A model generated the notes under the pieces. It was not told the origin of the DNA. It worked only from the letters and a program-made list of their open reading frames with translations, and did not search any database. Positions 6,377-14,068 of a stretch of 15,631 nucleotides of DNA are shown here, piece after piece. The first letter of the stretch is position 1. Every line of letters begins with the position of its first letter. Origin of the DNA: DASQDN01 sp035630195 (GTDB lineage Bacteria; Acidobacteriota; Terriglobia; Bryobacterales; Bryobacteraceae); NCBI GenBank assembly GCA_035630195.1, contig DASQLD010000666.1, positions 1 through 15,631 of the forward strand. Reading direction: 5' to 3'. The translations under genes were made by a program, and so were the position numbers.

Positions 6377-7270
6377 ATGGATCTGATCCAGATCGATCGT
6401 CCGCAACCGCGATTACCCGAATGGCTCCGTAAGAGCAAGACTCATTTTCAGAGCGTCACCGAATTGAAGCGCGAACTGCGCGATTTGAACCTGAATACTG
6501 TCTGCGAGTCGGCCAGGTGCCCTAATATTCACGAGTGTTTCCATCGCGGGGCGGCCACGTTCATGATCCTTGGCAACCTGTGCACTCGGGGATGCGGTTT
6601 TTGCTCGGTGCCGAAGGGATCCCCCGCCAAGCGCGAGTTTGTCACAGATCCGGCCGAACCTGAGAATGTCGCACGGCAAGCGCAGGCGATGAAGCTGCGC
6701 TATGTCGTGATTACAAGCGTGAATCGAGATGAACTTTCCGATGGTGGTTCGGAGCATTGGGCTCGTACGGTGGGCGCGGTTCGGGCCGCGCTACCAGAAG
6801 CCCGGGTGGAAGTACTGACTCCCGATTTCTGTGGCGATATGGACGCGGTTGCTCGTGTGCTGGACGCTGGTCCTCACGTGTACAACCATAATATGGAGAC
6901 CATCAGCCGACTGTATGGGCGCGTCCGGCCCCAGGCGGATTATCAGCAGTCGCTGGATGTGCTTCGATTCGCAAAGGGCTATCGTTCCGATGTGTTGACG
7001 AAGTCCGGTTTGATGGTGGGGTTGGGCGAGAAGGAAGAAGAAGTCCATCGGCTGCTTCGCGATTTGGCGGATAACGATGTGGATGTCGCGACGATCGGCC
7101 AGTATCTTCAGCCAACGCGCCGGAATCTGAAAGTTTCCGAGTACGTCACTCCCGAGAAATTCGACCGCTATCGCGATGCCGGAATGGCGGCGGGGTTGAA
7201 GATGGTTTTCAGCGGTCCGTTCGTTCGCAGTTCTTACATGGCGGATCTCGTCAACGAACAGTGCTCCTAA
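6377..7270 (+). CDS. lipA: Lipoyl synthase LipA
   Basis: A 297-residue radical SAM enzyme that inserts two sulfurs into the octanoyl chain on E2 and H-protein lipoyl domains, finishing lipoate synthesis. All hallmarks are present. The auxiliary cluster motif CESARCPNIHEC gives C43, C48 and C54. The radical SAM motif CTRGCGFC gives C69, C73 and C76. The C-terminal RSSYMA (284-289) supplies the serine ligand of the auxiliary cluster. Length is typical. The ATG follows the SPOR stop immediately and lacks a clear Shine-Dalgarno sequence, so it probably depends on coupling. The last ten bases overlap the GTG start of lnt. No octanoyltransferase (lipB) gene is in the window. Confidence 0.97.
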   Translation: MDLIQIDRPQPRLPEWLRKSKTHFQSVTELKRELRDLNLNTVCESARCPNIHECFHRGAATFMILGNLCTRGCGFCSVPKGSPAKREFVTDPAEPENVARQAQAMKLRYVVITSVNRDELSDGGSEHWARTVGAVRAALPEARVEVLTPDFCGDMDAVARVLDAGPHVYNHNMETISRLYGRVRPQADYQQSLDVLRFAKGYRSDVLTKSGLMVGLGEKEEEVHRLLRDLADNDVDVATIGQYLQPTRRNLKVSEYVTPEKFDRYRDAGMAAGLKMVFSGPFVRSSYMADLVNEQCS

Positions 7271-8733
7271 ACTATCTTCTGGCGCTGCTGAGCGGCGCCC
7301 TTCTCTTCCTGGTCCATCCTCGTTTTAATTTATGGTTTCTGGCTCCGGTTGCGATAGCGCCGCTGCTCTACGCGCTATCGCGAGAGTGGGTCCCGAAACA
7401 CCGGTTCCTGCTCGGCTATGTCACGGGAGTCACGTTTTGGGCCGGCGTCAACTACTGGATTCAGTTTGTAATTTCCGTTCACGGACATCTGGGAGACGTC
7501 TGGGGATCTGTCGTGTGGGTGCTGTTTTGCCTTGCGAAAGGGCTATACCTGGGCGTTTTCGGGGCTCTGGCGGGAGTGCTGATCCAGAAGAGATATGCCG
7601 TACTGGCGATTCCGGCGCTCTGGACGGGGATCGAACGGATTCCTGGTCCATTTGCGTATACGTGGCTGACGCTTGGGAACGCAGGGATCGATATGGCGCT
7701 TCCGATGCGGCTCGCGCCATTCACGGGTGTTTATGGGCTGTCATTCTTGTTCGCCGTGTTTGGGACAGCCATAGCGTGGATCGCATTGCGAAGGCCTCGG
7801 ATTGCGCTCTCGCCACTGGTATTAGCGCCGCTGTTGGTGGTTTTGCCGGAACTTCCGGCTCCACAAAGACCGGATCGAAGCGCGGTGACGGTCCAGCCGA
7901 ATGTGACGGAGCGGGACAATTGGACCGAGCCGGAAGCTCAGCAACTGCACCAAAAACTGGAAGTACTTACGCTCCAGGCGGGCTTGCATCCGCCAGCGCC
8001 CGATGTCGCGCTTTGGCCCGAAATGCCTGCGCCGGTTTATTACTTCGAAGACACCCAGTTACGAGACCGGCTGAGAAACGTCGCCCGTTTCGTTAAGGCG
8101 CCCTTGATCATTGGAACGGTGGGTCAAAACGACAAAAAGGCGTTTCTGAATTCGGCGATTCAGATCTCTGCGACCGGGGAACTAAAGGGACGTTACGACA
8201 AGATTTTCCTTGTACCGTTCGGCGAGTTTATTCCCTTCCCTTTCAAGGGGTTGGTCGGCAAGATTGCATCGGAAATCGGAGACTTCGAGCCGGGCGCCCG
8301 CGTCACAACTTTCGATTTGGGCGAGCAGAAATTAGGCGCGTTTATCTGCTATGAGTCGGCGATCCCGCATCTGGTCCGCCAGTTTGCAGCTGAGGGCGCT
8401 TCGGTGCTCGTAAATCTGACGAACGACGGCTATTTCGGCACGACGGCTGCGCGCGAGCAGCATATGAGCCTCGTGCGTATGCGCGCCGCCGAGAACCGCC
8501 GGTGGATCCTTCGATCCACCAACGACGGCTTGACCGCTTCCATCGATCCGGCAGGACGCGTCATCCAGACGTTGAAGCCTCAAGTTGAGGAGTCCGGCCG
8601 GCTGCAGTTCTCGTATGTGCGCGAAACGACTGCCTATTCGAAGTACGGCGACATTTTCGCGTGGGTTTGCCTGACCTCAGCTGTGGCGTTTCTGATTTAC
8701 TCTCAGATGCCATCGTTTAGCCGTGGCGGATGA
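7261..8733 (+). CDS. lnt: Apolipoprotein N-acyltransferase Lnt
   Basis: A 490-residue inner-membrane enzyme that adds the third acyl chain to the N-terminal cysteine of lipoproteins, using phospholipid as donor. The first 200 residues form about six to seven membrane helices, followed by a periplasmic nitrilase-fold domain (about 205-455) and a final helix (about 464-482). The catalytic triad is recognisable as E254 (LWPE), K314 (RYDKIFLVPFGEFIP) and C363 (GAFICYES), with VNLTNDGYFG and RAAENRRW also conserved. The start is a GTG at 7261 inside the end of lipA (10-base overlap); it keeps the first helix intact and implies translational coupling. The C-terminus overlaps the convergent YchF-like gene by 17 bases. 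Confidence 0.96.
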   Translation: MLLNYLLALLSGALLFLVHPRFNLWFLAPVAIAPLLYALSREWVPKHRFLLGYVTGVTFWAGVNYWIQFVISVHGHLGDVWGSVVWVLFCLAKGLYLGVFGALAGVLIQKRYAVLAIPALWTGIERIPGPFAYTWLTLGNAGIDMALPMRLAPFTGVYGLSFLFAVFGTAIAWIALRRPRIALSPLVLAPLLVVLPELPAPQRPDRSAVTVQPNVTERDNWTEPEAQQLHQKLEVLTLQAGLHPPAPDVALWPEMPAPVYYFEDTQLRDRLRNVARFVKAPLIIGTVGQNDKKAFLNSAIQISATGELKGRYDKIFLVPFGEFIPFPFKGLVGKIASEIGDFEPGARVTTFDLGEQKLGAFICYESAIPHLVRQFAAEGASVLVNLTNDGYFGTTAAREQHMSLVRMRAAENRRWILRSTNDGLTASIDPAGRVIQTLKPQVEESGRLQFSYVRETTAYSKYGDIFAWVCLTSAVAFLIYSQMPSFSRGG

Positions 8734-9790
8734 CCAGGACGTCCCCGTCTTTGACGATGTATTCTTTGCCTTCGAGGCGGAGAATTCCTTTGTCTCGAAC
8801 TCCGGGATAACCCTTGTTGTCGACAAGATCCTTCCAATTGACGGTTTCGGCGCGGATGAACTTCTGCTCAAAGTCGCTATGAATCGCGCCGGCGGCTTGC
8901 GGGGCTTTGCTGCCGATCGGGACCGTCCATGCGCGGCATTCGGTATCGCCTGCGGTTAGGAATGACATTAGACCCAGGAGCGAATAAGTGGCAGAGATGA
9001 GGCGTTGCATGCCGGAATCCTGCAAGCCGTAGCTCGATAAGAGTTCGGCGGCTTCTTCCGGCCCCAATTCCGCGAGCTCGGCTTCGATCTTGCCGCAGAT
9101 CGCAGTGATTGCGGTCTGCGGACGATTGCCAAGCGGACCGCTGCGAAACTCCTGTTCCCGCTCCTTGAGTTTGGCGGCGTCTTCCTCGCCGAGATTTAAT
9201 ACGTAGAGCATGGGTTTCTGCGAAAGAAACTGGAATCCGCGAATTCGCTTCTCGTCGTCGGCGGCTAGCTCCATGGTGCGAAGGGGCTCATTGTTTTCGA
9301 GCATTTCCTTTGCTTTCACCAGCAAGTCATATTCCCGGTCGAGGCTGGGATCTTTGATTTTCTTGCGGTCCTTTTCAAGACGTTCGAGTCGCTTTTCGAC
9401 GACCACAAGATCGCTGAGAACTAATTCGGTTTCGAGGTCCTGGGAATCGCGGATGGGGTCAACGGAGCCGTGTTCGTGCGGCACGCTTTCGTCTTCAAAC
9501 ACGCGGAGAACCTGCGCGAGGGCGTCGACGTTGCGCATACTCGCGAGATATCCCGGATTGCGCAGGGCTTCCTTCGAGATAGCCGGGAAGTCGAGATATT
9601 CGACTGTGGCGTAGGTGACTTTGGGCGGCTGGAAAAGTTCGGCGAGGGCTTCGAGACGCGTGTCGGGCACCTTCGTTATTCCAACGCGGGCTTCCATCTG
9701 GCCGACGCGGGTGGATTCATGGACACCGGTCAGGATTGTAAAAAGCGACGTTTTGCCTACCATGGGCAAACCGACGATAGCAGTCTTCAT
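8717..9790 (-). CDS. YchF-like Obg-family P-loop ATPase, divergent subtype
   Basis: A 357-residue protein with YchF layout. The P-loop is GLPMVGKTS (7-15) at the extreme N-terminus. A long helical coiled-coil insertion (about 120-180) follows, then a NLGE motif (199-202) in place of NKxD, which in YchF/OLA1 shifts preference from GTP to ATP. A C-terminal TGS domain (about 275-357) ends GKEYIVKDGDVLVIRHG. YchF proteins bind ribosomes and influence translation and stress responses. The switch-II region is unusual: canonical YchF has DxAGLVxGAS, whereas here the aligned segment is LDFPAISKEAL (66-76) without the glycine. The P-loop also reads MVGKTS instead of NVGKST. It is therefore probably a paralogous subfamily rather than housekeeping ychF, so I leave the symbol blank. 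It lies 27 bases behind the MoxR gene and likely shares its transcript. Confidence 0.85.
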   Translation of the reverse strand: MKTAIVGLPMVGKTSLFTILTGVHESTRVGQMEARVGITKVPDTRLEALAELFQPPKVTYATVEYLDFPAISKEALRNPGYLASMRNVDALAQVLRVFEDESVPHEHGSVDPIRDSQDLETELVLSDLVVVEKRLERLEKDRKKIKDPSLDREYDLLVKAKEMLENNEPLRTMELAADDEKRIRGFQFLSQKPMLYVLNLGEEDAAKLKEREQEFRSGPLGNRPQTAITAICGKIEAELAELGPEEAAELLSSYGLQDSGMQRLISATYSLLGLMSFLTAGDTECRAWTVPIGSKAPQAAGAIHSDFEQKFIRAETVNWKDLVDNKGYPGVRDKGILRLEGKEYIVKDGDVLVIRHG

Positions 9791-9817
9791 AATGTCAGAG
9801 AGGTCTCAATAAAGGGT

Positions 9818-10786
9818 TTACAGGGGGACATCCACCAGAGTGAGAATGTCCTGCAATAGACGTTCGGCTAGTTCCGTCGATCGCTGCGTCAGTACAGCCC
9901 GGGTATTGATTACGACACGGTGGGCAAAAACAGGACCGACAAGCCGCTTAATGTCATCCGGAATTACATAATCGCGACCCTCGAGGAGCGCCAACGCCTG
10001 GCTCGCGCGATACAAAGCCTGGGCGCCGCGAGGACTTACGCCCAGAGAAAACGATTCGAAAGAACGAGTCCGGTCGACGATGGCGAGCATGTAGTCGACC
10101 AGGGCGTCGTCGACACGCACTTGGGGTACCCACTCCTGGGCGCGAGTTACGTCAGCGTTCGAAAGCACTGTGGGGACGTGGGTTTCGGCGGGACGCATAG
10201 CTGTCCGAAGGATCTGGCGCTCGCTTATGCGGTCGGGGTACCCGATTCGCAAACGCATCAAAAACCGATCGAGCTGCGACTCCGGGAGCGGATACGTGCC
10301 GTGATGTTCTACGGGATTTTGGGTGGCAACGACCATGAATGGGTCCGGCAACGGCAAGGATCGACCGTCAATGGTCACTTGCGAGTCGTTCATCGCTTCG
10401 AGCAGCGCGGACTGTGTTTTGGGCGTAGCCCGATTGATCTCGTCGGCCAGCAGGAAATTTGTGAAAATCGGCCCCGGTTTGAACTCGAACGCTTCTGAGT
10501 GCGCGTTGTAGATTGTCACTCCAATCACGTCGCTCGGGAGCATGTCCGAGGTGAACTGGAGCCGATGAAATTCACACTGAACGGATTTAGCTATGGCATG
10601 AGCCAGGGTGGTTTTGCCAACTCCGGGAACATCCTCAATTAAGAGATGTCCCTTCGATAGCAGACACACTAACGAAAGCCGGAGAATCTCCGGTTTGCCG
10701 CGAATCGCCTCCCCGAGAGCCCGTTCCCACTCGGCCAAGCGCTCCAGAGCGACTGGCGCGGTCTCGATTGCTCCGGGCAGATTCAT
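9818..10786 (-). CDS. MoxR family AAA+ ATPase
   Basis: A 322-residue MoxR-type AAA+ ATPase. Walker A is GVGKTT (55-60), Walker B is FLLADEINRA (111-120), sensor 1 is in VVATQNPVE (N157), and YPLPESQLDRFL (165-176) is typical of the family. A helical lid domain makes up the last 80-100 residues. MoxR proteins are thought to be chaperones that insert cofactors or remodel complexes together with von Willebrand factor A or DUF58 proteins. Here no DUF58, vWA or transglutaminase gene is adjacent. The upstream neighbour is a secreted 3D-domain protein whose stop is only nine bases before this ATG, and downstream is the YchF-like gene. A weak GCGAGAG precedes the start. The target is unknown. Confidence 0.94.
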   Translation of the reverse strand: MNLPGAIETAPVALERLAEWERALGEAIRGKPEILRLSLVCLLSKGHLLIEDVPGVGKTTLAHAIAKSVQCEFHRLQFTSDMLPSDVIGVTIYNAHSEAFEFKPGPIFTNFLLADEINRATPKTQSALLEAMNDSQVTIDGRSLPLPDPFMVVATQNPVEHHGTYPLPESQLDRFLMRLRIGYPDRISERQILRTAMRPAETHVPTVLSNADVTRAQEWVPQVRVDDALVDYMLAIVDRTRSFESFSLGVSPRGAQALYRASQALALLEGRDYVIPDDIKRLVGPVFAHRVVINTRAVLTQRSTELAERLLQDILTLVDVPL

Positions 10787-10795
10787 CTCTCGCTA

Positions 10796-11260
10796 TCATA
10801 GCGTTCGGCTGTTTCCGCGCGCATCCCTGATTGCCGCCGACACATCGCCGGGCTGCCTCGGAGCCCGCTTGCTCTGCTGCGGCGTATCAAGAATGTCAAT
10901 GTAAACGTGTTTCCGGCCGAATTGGATAGCTTCGCCGCGACTTCTGACGAAGATGTCCACTTTTTGGCCTTTAATCGCGGACCCTTTGTCCGAGACCGTG
11001 TAGACACCAGAGTATCCTCCGGCGCCTGTGATTCTTACTCGCGAACCCATCGGCAAAACTCTGGGATCGGCCGCGATTGTAGTTCCGGCAATAGGCTTAT
11101 TACCCTCCGAGGTCAGACGCCCGCTCGTGTAAGCGAAAGCCAGAAACTTCCTGACCTTTCCCTTGGCGGAGCGAAGCGGCTGCTTGTGTTTGTCGTCCGC
11201 GACTCCCGGGACTTCCGAGAGCAGCAGGCTGAGTGCCACTAGCAGTTTGAATTGACGCAC
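10796..11260 (-). CDS. Secreted 3D-domain protein
   Basis: A 154-residue protein with a signal peptide (about 1-21, hydrophobic LLVALSLLLS, likely cut after VADD or the preceding Ala). A 3D domain (about 59-127) carries three conserved aspartates: AADPRVLPMGSRV, VSDKGSAIKG and KVDIFV, followed by FGRKHVYIDIL. The 3D domain is the double-psi barrel core shared with MltA lytic transglycosylases, RpfB/Sps and RlpA. Its aspartates serve catalysis in MltA, so a wall-remodelling role is plausible but unproven; the remaining MltA domains are missing. The start is a GTG at 11258-11260, the first possible start after an in-frame TAG. Its last upstream bases are a G-run that could serve as Shine-Dalgarno but sits too close. 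It is first gene of a minus-strand run with the MoxR and YchF-like genes. Confidence 0.85.
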   Translation of the reverse strand: MRQFKLLVALSLLLSEVPGVADDKHKQPLRSAKGKVRKFLAFAYTSGRLTSEGNKPIAGTTIAADPRVLPMGSRVRITGAGGYSGVYTVSDKGSAIKGQKVDIFVRSRGEAIQFGRKHVYIDILDTPQQSKRAPRQPGDVSAAIRDARGNSRTL

Positions 11261-11296
11261 CCCCCTATTCTACCGTCTGGGGGGAGTCCACCCCCA
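11260..11296 (-). promoter_or_regulatory. Alternative G/C-tract hairpins at the 3D gene start
   Basis: In minus-strand sense a C6 run (11284-11279) lies between an upstream G5 run (11295-11291) and a downstream G6 run (11265-11260) that abuts and includes the first base of the GTG start. The C-run can pair with the upstream G-run (TGGGGG/CCCCCA, 6 bp, 7-nt loop) or with the downstream one (6 bp, 13-nt loop), but not both. The second structure would bury the only Shine-Dalgarno-like sequence and the start codon. The geometry is seen; switching is inferred. Confidence 0.4.
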
Positions 11297-11318
11297 CTTT
11301 GCAGTGATCTAAATGTAT

Positions 11319-11347
11319 TTTATATTACAACTCTATTTAGCTGGCTA
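11319..11347 (-). promoter_or_regulatory. Candidate promoter of the 3D-MoxR-YchF run
   Basis: In an AT-rich patch the minus strand reads TAGCCA (11347-11342), 17 bases, then TATAAA (11324-11319). This is four and five matches to the -35 and -10 consensus. It would give a leader of about 50 bases carrying the alternative hairpins. Confidence 0.35.
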
Positions 11348-11725
11348 TCCGCTGCTTCGAGGAAGCAACTATGGAGCTTCAAGTAGAGCCGCAGTAAGCT
11401 GCATGGGCAGCTTCGTGGATGGCGCCGCTGCATCTTCTTTTCCGTTGTCACGTAGTAGCGCGATGGACAAACCACTATGGCAGATCGTCCACAGAACCAA
11501 GCTCGCGCTGATGATTTCTTCGACAGACTGAACTCAACCCTCCACTATCGGTAAGGCCAACCTCAAAAGGTATGGGTCTCTCATGTGGACTCTCAGGGAT
11601 CCATCGGCAATCACTTTCAATGTTGAGCTAAATATTGGCGCTCAACGGCCGATAAATCTGTTAGGCAGTGCGCTCCGATGACTACGGGTTGCGTTATTGC
11701 TTTCGAGACAGTCCTTTAAAGACAA
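11348..11725. other. Gene-poor stretch without recognisable content
   Basis: About 380 bases between the divergent 3D gene and cytochrome gene. I see no ORF with a ribosome-binding site or family resemblance, no RNA gene and no insertion-sequence ends. It must contain the promoter of the cytochrome gene, but I find no hexamer pair good enough to call. Confidence 0.5.
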
Positions 11726-12709
11726 ATGTGGAAGAAGATTCTGGGCTATGGGTTCGTGGCGATTGTAACGATCGCCGGCGGCGTGTTCGCTTATTTGTAT
11801 TACCGGAGACCTGCAATGGCTCCGGCAGCGAATATCCGGGTGGCAATGACGCCGGAGCGAATCGCGCGCGGTAAGTATATCTTCACGCTGGCGGATTGCG
11901 ATGGCTGCCATTCCGAGCGGGATCTGACGAAGCGCTATTGGCCTGTGGTGGATTCCGGTAGAGGACGGGGCAACTTTATGGGTAAAGAGGGCCCGATCAC
12001 GCTGAGCGTTCCAAATATCACTCCCGACCGAGAGACCGGAATCGGGACGTGGACCGATGGCGAGAAGATCCGCGCGATCCGGGAAGGCATCCACAAAGAC
12101 GGTAGTACGCTGTTCCCGATGATGCCGTACTCGGAGTATCGATATATGTCAGATGATGACGTTCAGTCGCTGGTCGCGTATCTCAACACACTGGCTCCGG
12201 TGCGTCATGAGTCGCCCCGGCCGACTGTCGGCTTCCCGGTGAATCTGCTGATCAAGGGAGTTCCGAAGCCGGTTAAGAAACCGATTGCCACGCCTACGCC
12301 GGCCGATGGGCGTGTCTATGGGGAGTACCTGGTGACGCTCGGGGCGTGTGTGGTCTGCCATACGGAGGAGATCCGTGGAGCGCCGGTTCGGGAGATGCTT
12401 TTCGCGGGGGGCCGGCAGTTCAACGTTTTCGGCAACGTGGTAGTGTCGGCGAATATTACGCCGCATAAGGGAACGGGCATTGGGGACTGGGATGTAAATC
12501 GTTTCCTCGATCGTTTTCGCCAGCATCGTACGCCCAAAGAGAGCCTGCCCGCGTTCACGAAGGAACTGTTTACGATTATGCCGTGGCGTTCGCTGGCGAC
12601 GCTTCCCGAGAGCGATCTGGAAGCGATCTTTTCCTACCTGATGAGCCAGCGGGCAGTTGAGAACAAAGTGAACGCGCATCCGGCTGTGCAGATGGCCGGC
12701 GTGCAGTAG
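11726..12709 (+). CDS. Membrane-anchored dihaem cytochrome c
   Basis: A 327-residue cytochrome with an uncleaved N-terminal anchor helix (about 6-26, ILGYGFVAIVTIAGGVFAYLYY) and two periplasmic class I cytochrome c domains. Domain one (about 42-160) binds haem through CDGCH (58-62) with M133 of MMPY as likely sixth ligand. Domain two (about 195-315) binds through CVVCH (208-212) with M285 of IMPW. Both repeat the ITP...GIGxW motif (NITPDRETGIGTW, NITPHKGTGIGDW), showing internal duplication. This layout resembles cytochrome subunits that pass electrons from periplasmic alcohol or aldehyde dehydrogenases to the respiratory chain, but no dehydrogenase or oxidase gene is adjacent. The partner is therefore unknown. 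It stands alone, and its stop touches the stop of the convergent FG-GAP gene. Confidence 0.93.
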   Translation: MWKKILGYGFVAIVTIAGGVFAYLYYRRPAMAPAANIRVAMTPERIARGKYIFTLADCDGCHSERDLTKRYWPVVDSGRGRGNFMGKEGPITLSVPNITPDRETGIGTWTDGEKIRAIREGIHKDGSTLFPMMPYSEYRYMSDDDVQSLVAYLNTLAPVRHESPRPTVGFPVNLLIKGVPKPVKKPIATPTPADGRVYGEYLVTLGACVVCHTEEIRGAPVREMLFAGGRQFNVFGNVVVSANITPHKGTGIGDWDVNRFLDRFRQHRTPKESLPAFTKELFTIMPWRSLATLPESDLEAIFSYLMSQRAVENKVNAHPAVQMAGVQ

Positions 12710-14068
12710 CTACTCAATAGTGACGGAATTGGCCGTTACCCAATGCGTCAGAAGGCCCGCATCATCGAAAGCGTTCACGTATAGATATTTGGGACCTGAG
12801 AACGTCACAGGATTGAACCGAAGCGTCAAGCCCAGTTGCGAAAACTGCGCATCATTGAGTCCCGCGCCTGGGCCGAACACTGTGCAGTAGCTATTGGACA
12901 GTGTCCCTGCGCCTGGATCCATCCACGTGCTGGATACGAGTGCCAGGTCTGTATCATCTACAAGATTGATCTTCTTCACAGACGGGGAGTAAATGATGTG
13001 GCAGACGGGGTCGCCGAGGATTCTGGGCCCAATGCGAACGTGAACTAACGAGAGGTTAGCTAGTCCCGCAGTGTGGCGGACCGATGCGGTCAAGTTATAT
13101 ACGGCTCCGGATCGAGTTAGCTGGGCGGCCTGTATGGCCGGACCACTACGGCTGTTCGTTCCAGGAGCTACCCAGTTGCCGAATTGGGTCATGCCCGTGT
13201 ACGAGCCTTCCGTGTCGAAAGCTTGCAGGAAAGTCCCTAGGACTCCCGCAACACCTGCCTTGAACGTGACGTTCGCCTCCACGGTCATGGTATTCCCCGT
13301 GACTTGGGCGGCGGCCGAGGCGACATTTACGGTGCATTGGGCGTTTTCCAGAGTCTCTGCGCCGGTGCGGATAACCACGCCCGATACAGGGCCAAGCCAA
13401 CCATCGCCGGCATCGTTGACGAGCCGGATGCCATTGCTGATCCGGTTGTACTCGACCAGGCACGAACCCTGAGCCGTGTACCAGACGACGTTGGGCGTCG
13501 GAAGGAATAGTACGTAGCCAAGGTAGTGCTTGCCGGCGCTGTGTTGGAAGATTGCCCGGAAGCGGGTGGTGTTCCCGGTTCCTGTAACAGGGGTCAGCGA
13601 TTTCACCGAAACACCGTCAGGCAAACCGATGGGAGGAGGTTGACTTGGTGTGCTTACATTCCACTGGCCTAGCTCGATAAATGTCGACTCCAGGCCGCCG
13701 GCATCCATGGCATTCAAGTAGATTTTTTTCTGTCCGGCAAACGATGCGGAAAACTTCAGGGGAACGGTGATTGTGAGCTCGTTGCCGGAGCTTGCGACAG
13801 ACATGCTGCCAACTGTGACGGTGCATTGCGCGTTTGCCAGGTCGGGCGATGAGGGGGTGATTAATTCGTAGTTCGTCCAGCCGTTCCCGGCGTCGTTCAT
13901 CAGTCGAGCTCTGTTCGAGACTGTGTTCACTTCGACGAGGCAGGCGTTCGCGCCATTGCGTGTGGGACTGATTAATAGGCTTACGAGCGAAAGATCGATA
14001 GCTCCATTTGTGTCTTGATATTTGGCGGTGAAGGTTCCGGTAAGACCGGCGCCTGAAGTCACGGATAC
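12710..14068 (-). repeat. Three degenerate protein-level repeats in the FG-GAP protein
   Basis: The 3' half of the gene encodes three tandem homologous domains: residues about 466-605 (14068-13649), 616-766 (13618-13166) and 776-917 (13138-12710). Each has two cysteines 39, 42 and 39 residues apart and an aromatic/Asp-Asn-rich centre (LMNDAGNGW, LVNDAGDGW, LVDDTDLAL). They have diverged too far to be obvious at DNA level. The third is the most diverged. Confidence 0.75.

Noticed and set aside
11313..11531. A 72-codon open frame in the gap between the 3D and cytochrome genes
   Set aside because: It has no ribosome-binding site, starts in the AT-rich promoter patch of the opposite gene, and its translation resembles nothing I know.
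11477..11554. A 25-codon frame reading MADRPQNQARADDFFDRLN...
   Set aside because: The composition looks protein-like, but it is very short, without a ribosome-binding site or recognisable family; chance is sufficient.
11569..11620. A stretch whose translation SHVDSQG recalls the start of MoaC
   Set aside because: The residues that follow do not continue the MoaC pattern and the frame closes soon after; coincidence.
12149..12679. A 176-codon minus-strand frame across the cytochrome gene
   Set aside because: It opposes a gene with two intact haem-binding motifs and its own translation shows no family features.
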